In this document: positions 61,009 through 64,000 of the stretch, piece after piece
How the letters are laid out: each line of letters starts with the position of its first letter
How positions within the stretch are numbered: the stretch's first letter is position 1
Assembly (NCBI GenBank): GCA_015075555.1
Contig: JABTUD010000001.1
Coordinates: 1,054,001 to 1,118,000, forward strand
Direction: 5' to 3'
DNA: 64,000 nt
DNA from: Thermoflexaceae bacterium
GTDB lineage: Bacteria; Chloroflexota; Dehalococcoidia; Tepidiformales; Tepidiformaceae
Program-made: the position numbers and the translations under genes
Notes under the pieces: generated by a model
Database searches by the model: none
Told to the model about the DNA's origin: nothing
Seen by the model: the letters and a program-made list of their open reading frames with translations, nothing else

Positions 61009-61466
61009 TCCTCGCCTCCGTCGCGCGCGTTGGCAGCATCGTAGTACATCATCGTGCGGCCGCTGCGGCAGACCACGTTGCCTTCATGGTCGCGCATGAC
61101 GACTTCCATGCGGGCATAGAGGCTGTAGCCGAAGCGGCCTCCCAGGCGTTCGGAGATATCGGCGATGCGGCTCTCGAGGGTCAGCTCGTCGCCCATGCGC
61201 AGGGGGCGCTCGAAGGACCATTCGTCGCTAATGAGGAGCGAGTCGGGCATCAGGTCGGGGATCTCCAGCCGGTCCAGGTCAGGATCGAGGGCCACGACGG
61301 TGAAGCCGGGGACCGGGTCACCGACGGCGAATTCCCGGTCGTGATGGCCAAGATACACGTCCATCGCCCGGTGCACGGCCTTGCGGCTAACGGTAACGCG
61401 GGAGGTAGGCCCGGTCTGGCCAACGAGTGCCAGGACCCGGGGCGTGAGCAGCGATTCTTCGATCAC
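61005..61466 (-). CDS. FAS1-like dehydratase N-domain (hot-dog) protein
   Basis: 153 residues from the GTG at 61466 (TAGGCT 7 nt upstream). The N-terminal half-hot-dog pattern is TVSRKAVHRAMDVYLGHHDREFAVGDPVPGFTVVALDPD, then WSFERPLRMGDELTLESRIADISER and VMRDHEGNVVCRSGRTMMYY. Like HadA/HadB-type pairs it likely forms a heterodimer with the next gene product and hydrates an enoyl-CoA or mesaconyl-type CoA. Confidence 0.85.
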   Translation of the reverse strand: MIEESLLTPRVLALVGQTGPTSRVTVSRKAVHRAMDVYLGHHDREFAVGDPVPGFTVVALDPDLDRLEIPDLMPDSLLISDEWSFERPLRMGDELTLESRIADISERLGGRFGYSLYARMEVVMRDHEGNVVCRSGRTMMYYDAANARDGGEE

Positions 61467-61533
61467 GAGGCAGAGCCTACCCCCTGGCGGCGCGTGTCTC
61501 AACGCGAACTGGGTCTGCTACGCTCGTCAGCAG

Positions 61534-62694
61534 ATGATCTACCTGGACCACGCGGCCACCACACCACTGCGGCGAGAAGCGCGCGAGGCGATGTTGCCCT
61601 TCCTGGACGGGCGGTTTGGAAACCCCAGCGGCCTCTACGATGTGGGGCGCGACGCCCAGCGTGCGGTTGACGATGCGCGCCGGGCGGTAGCCGCCTGCCT
61701 CGGTGCGCGCCCGGCAGAGGTCATCTTCACAAGTGGCGGAACGGAAAGCATCAACGCGGCCCTCCTCGGCATTGCATACGCGATGAGGCGCGCCGGGGCC
61801 GGCGACCATGTGATAACGACGTCTATCGAGCACCATGCGGGCCTGCACACCGCGCAGGCGCTGGAGGAGCTGGGCTTTGAGGTGACCTACCTTGGCTGCG
61901 ACGCTCACGGTCGCATCGACGCGAACGAGTTCGAAGCGGCACTGCGCCCGGAGACGGTGCTGGCAAGCGTGATGCTGGCAAACAATGAGGTGGGCACAAT
62001 CCAGCCCGTTCGCGAGATTGGCGAGGCAATCGCCCGGTACGCGAGGGAGCGGAAGCACCGTGTGCTGTTGCACACCGATGCGGTGCAGGCGCCGGGGTGG
62101 ATGGCGCTGGACGTGAACGAGCTTGGGGTCGACGCGCTGAGCATCTCGGCGCACAAGTTCGGGGGGGCGAAGGGCACGGGGGTGCTGTTCTTGCGCCGGG
62201 GGACGCCTTTCCGCCCGCTCATCCAGGGCGGCGGGCAGGAGATGCAGAAGCGGGCAGGAACGGAGAACGTGGCGGGCATTGCCGCAGCCGCGGCTGCTCT
62301 GCAGGTTTCGAGCAGTGGCATCGGGGAGCGCACGGCGCGGGTGCGGGCTCTGCGCGAGCGCCTTCGCGCGGGGATCCTCGCTCGTCTCCCGGGTTCCCGG
62401 GCGAACGGTTGCCAGGAGAACTGCCTGCCCAACAACCTGAATGTTTCGTTCGAAGGAGTCGAGAGCGACCTGCTGGTGGCAGCTCTCGATCGGCGGGGGA
62501 TCGCGGCGAGCTCGGGGAGCGCCTGCTCGAACTCGACGTGGGAGCCGTCGCACGTGCTGATGGCGATGGGGGTACCCATCCGGCAGGCGGTGGGCAGCGT
62601 TCGCTTCAGCCTGGGCGAAGGCACGACGGCCGGGGAGATCGACCGGGTCATCGACGTGTTGCCGGGGGAAGTGGCGCGCGTGTTGAAAGCCTGA
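61534..62694 (+). CDS. Cysteine desulfurase (NifS/IscS type)
   Basis: 386 residues. IYLDHAATTPLRREA at the N-terminus, FTSGGTESINAALLG, the PLP Lys in SISAHKFGGAKGTG (about 205) and the catalytic Cys in SSGSACSNSTWEPSHVL (about 330). It supplies sulfur for Fe-S clusters and tRNA thiolation. No iscU or mnmA neighbour is present. TACGCT lies 9 nt before the ATG. Confidence 0.95.
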   Translation: MIYLDHAATTPLRREAREAMLPFLDGRFGNPSGLYDVGRDAQRAVDDARRAVAACLGARPAEVIFTSGGTESINAALLGIAYAMRRAGAGDHVITTSIEHHAGLHTAQALEELGFEVTYLGCDAHGRIDANEFEAALRPETVLASVMLANNEVGTIQPVREIGEAIARYARERKHRVLLHTDAVQAPGWMALDVNELGVDALSISAHKFGGAKGTGVLFLRRGTPFRPLIQGGGQEMQKRAGTENVAGIAAAAAALQVSSSGIGERTARVRALRERLRAGILARLPGSRANGCQENCLPNNLNVSFEGVESDLLVAALDRRGIAASSGSACSNSTWEPSHVLMAMGVPIRQAVGSVRFSLGEGTTAGEIDRVIDVLPGEVARVLKA

Positions 62695-62797
62695 GCGCCT
62701 TCGCGGCGGTGTTCAGTCCACAACCGGGCGCGGGCCCCCGGCGACCCGGGGCGGGTGGTAGAATCGCAGCCCAACCACCCCAACTGGAGTGCCCGCC

Positions 62798-64000
62798 ATG
62801 CTCCTGCGCGACATCCTTTCGCACGCTGTGAAGCTCTACCCGGACAAGCCGGCGCTGGCCGACGGCGATGGTACCTTCACATACCGGCAGGCAGACGAGC
62901 GCGTGCGGCGGTTGGCCGCCGGGCTGCTGAACCTTGGGCTGAAGCCGGGCGACCACATCGCCATCCTCGCGAACAACTCGCACCGGTACTGGGAAACGTA
63001 CTTCGTTGCCGACATCGCCGGTCTACCGCTGGCGCCACTGAACATCCGGCTGGCCGCACACGAGCTGGAGTTCATCCTGAACGACGGGGAGATCAAGGCG
63101 CTGCTCCTGGGAATGGAGTTCCTGGAGATATACCAGCAGTTCAGGGAGAAGACACCCGGCATCGAACACGTCATCCTCATGAGCGGCGAGACCCGGGATG
63201 GGTTCGTGGACTACGAACGCCTGATAGCGGAGAGCGATCCGCTGCAAGGGTCAGTGCGTGAGTGGTCGGAAGATGACCTGCTGAACCTCTGTTACACGGG
63301 CGGGACCACGGGCCTGCCGAAGGGCGTGATGCTGAGCCAGCGGAACGTGGTTTCGAATGCCATCCATGCGGTGGTGACGTTCGGATTTTCCGACAGGGAC
63401 ACATGGCTGCACGTCGCGCCGATGTTCCACCTTGCGGACGCGTGGGCGTGCTACGCGATCACGATGGTGGGGGGCACGCATTCCTTTGTTTCCGCCTTCA
63501 CCCCCCAGGGAACCCTTGAGGCGATTGAGCGCCACCGTGTGACGAAGACCATCCTGGTGCCAACGATGATCAACTTCCTGGTGAACTTCCCGGGGACGGC
63601 GAAGTACAACACCACTTCGCTCGACCTCATCCTGTTTGGCGCCTCGCCGATGTCCACCGACAGGCTGCTGGCCGCCGTCCGCGTGTTCGGGCCGAAGTTC
63701 TGCCAGGCATACGGAATGACAGAGACTTCGCCACTGCTGACGGGGATGAAGCTCGACTGGATGTGCTACGACGGAAACGAGAACGACATGAGGCGGCTCT
63801 CAAGCTGCGGACGGCAGGTGGCGGGAGTCGATGTGCGGGTGGTGAACGAGGGCGGCGACGACGTGAAGCCGGGTGAAGTTGGAGAGATCATCGCCCGCGG
63901 ACCGAACGTGATGAAGGGGTACTGGAAGCGCCCGAAGGAGACTGCCGAGGCGTTGCAGGGCGGCTACATGCACACGGGCGATGTGGCCACCATCGACCAG
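62798..64000 (+). CDS. AMP-forming acyl-CoA synthetase, 3' end cut by window edge
   Basis: 401 residues to the right edge, frame open. ANL superfamily motifs: LCYTGGTTGLPKGVMLS (P-loop, about 163-179), QAYGMTETSPLLT (about 303-315), GEIIARGPNVMKGYWKRPKETAEAL and HTGDVATID. It activates a fatty or aromatic acid to its CoA ester. TAGAAT (62759-62764) could be the -10 of a transcript with a short leader; TGGAG lies upstream of the ATG. Confidence 0.93.
   Translation, partial: MLLRDILSHAVKLYPDKPALADGDGTFTYRQADERVRRLAAGLLNLGLKPGDHIAILANNSHRYWETYFVADIAGLPLAPLNIRLAAHELEFILNDGEIKALLLGMEFLEIYQQFREKTPGIEHVILMSGETRDGFVDYERLIAESDPLQGSVREWSEDDLLNLCYTGGTTGLPKGVMLSQRNVVSNAIHAVVTFGFSDRDTWLHVAPMFHLADAWACYAITMVGGTHSFVSAFTPQGTLEAIERHRVTKTILVPTMINFLVNFPGTAKYNTTSLDLILFGASPMSTDRLLAAVRVFGPKFCQAYGMTETSPLLTGMKLDWMCYDGNENDMRRLSSCGRQVAGVDVRVVNEGGDDVKPGEVGEIIARGPNVMKGYWKRPKETAEALQGGYMHTGDVATIDQ

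Overview
The window is 64 kb of very GC-rich bacterial chromosome, densely packed on both strands. The best guess for the source is a Chloroflexota lineage, perhaps Dehalococcoidia/Tepidiformales-like. This is an inference from several traits: a CIRCE-controlled groESL, lipoproteins starting Cys-Gly-acidic, many acyl-CoA and CaiB-type genes, an unlinked 5S rRNA gene, and widespread apparently leaderless starts. No marker here proves it; a GC-rich actinobacterium-like lineage is the main alternative. About 65 protein genes can be supported. Most other long open frames are GC-phase shadows.

Layout. 1-5.2 kb: a KimA-like potassium importer (cut by the left edge), a V8/trypsin-like protease whose 5' end is cut off by an IS481-family element, and groEL-groES behind a CIRCE operator; the IS lies exactly on the groEL stop codon. 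5.2-15.6 kb: lysA, fabI-GNAT, a CoA-ligase-like protein, clpS, a methyltransferase, a membrane-anchored glycosidase-like protein, a NarX/NarL-type pair flanked by a degenerate receiver, and a small internally repeated protein. 15.8-21.9 kb: a cupin gene, then a five-gene operon on the minus strand under a cobalamin riboswitch plus terminator. It encodes a membrane-anchored alpha/alpha-toroid protein, EcfT, a fused EcfA-EcfA ATPase, a membrane-anchored DUF4430 (transcobalamin C-domain-like) protein and an ECF S component. This looks like a split transcobalamin feeding an ECF vitamin B12 transporter and is the most notable system in the window.

21.9-39.5 kb: TlpA-like thioredoxin, a PhoB/PhoR-type pair, a crotonase, an APH-like phosphotransferase, lipA, a B-box/LysM membrane protein, radC, a HAD phosphatase, a CNNM/CorC-type protein, a double Nudix protein, HxlR and winged-helix regulators, a solitary Cas4-like Fe-S nuclease, a beta-CASP RNase, tsaD and an aminotransferase. 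39.7-46.6 kb: a secreted repeat protein with a strong promoter, a lipid-linked oligosaccharide flippase, a BtuFCD/FecBCD-type ABC transporter and a flavin reductase. 46.6-52 kb: acyl-CoA dehydrogenase, a Phd/VapC-type toxin-antitoxin pair with a tandem operator, yajQ, a CaiB/BaiF CoA-transferase, a frameshifted nucleotidyltransferase and a crotonase. 51.7-55.1 kb: a thiamine-precursor ABC operon under a TPP riboswitch plus terminator, directly downstream of an isolated 5S rRNA gene. 55.1-64 kb: a ferritin-VIT fusion, a zinc-ribbon protein, a GreA fused to a recombinase-like core-binding domain, rsmG, a Yip1-like membrane protein, an MFS transporter, paired hot-dog dehydratases, a cysteine desulfurase and an acyl-CoA synthetase cut by the right edge.

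Two themes run through the window. One is vitamin scavenging: two riboswitch-controlled importers (B12 and thiamine precursor) and a third metal-chelate/B12-type ABC system. The other is acyl-CoA metabolism: a ligase, dehydrogenase, hydratases, CoA-transferase and an ADP-forming ligase-like protein. At least 22 genes have a TAnnnT hexamer 6-8 nt upstream of the start codon, which suggests leaderless transcription and was used here to choose starts.
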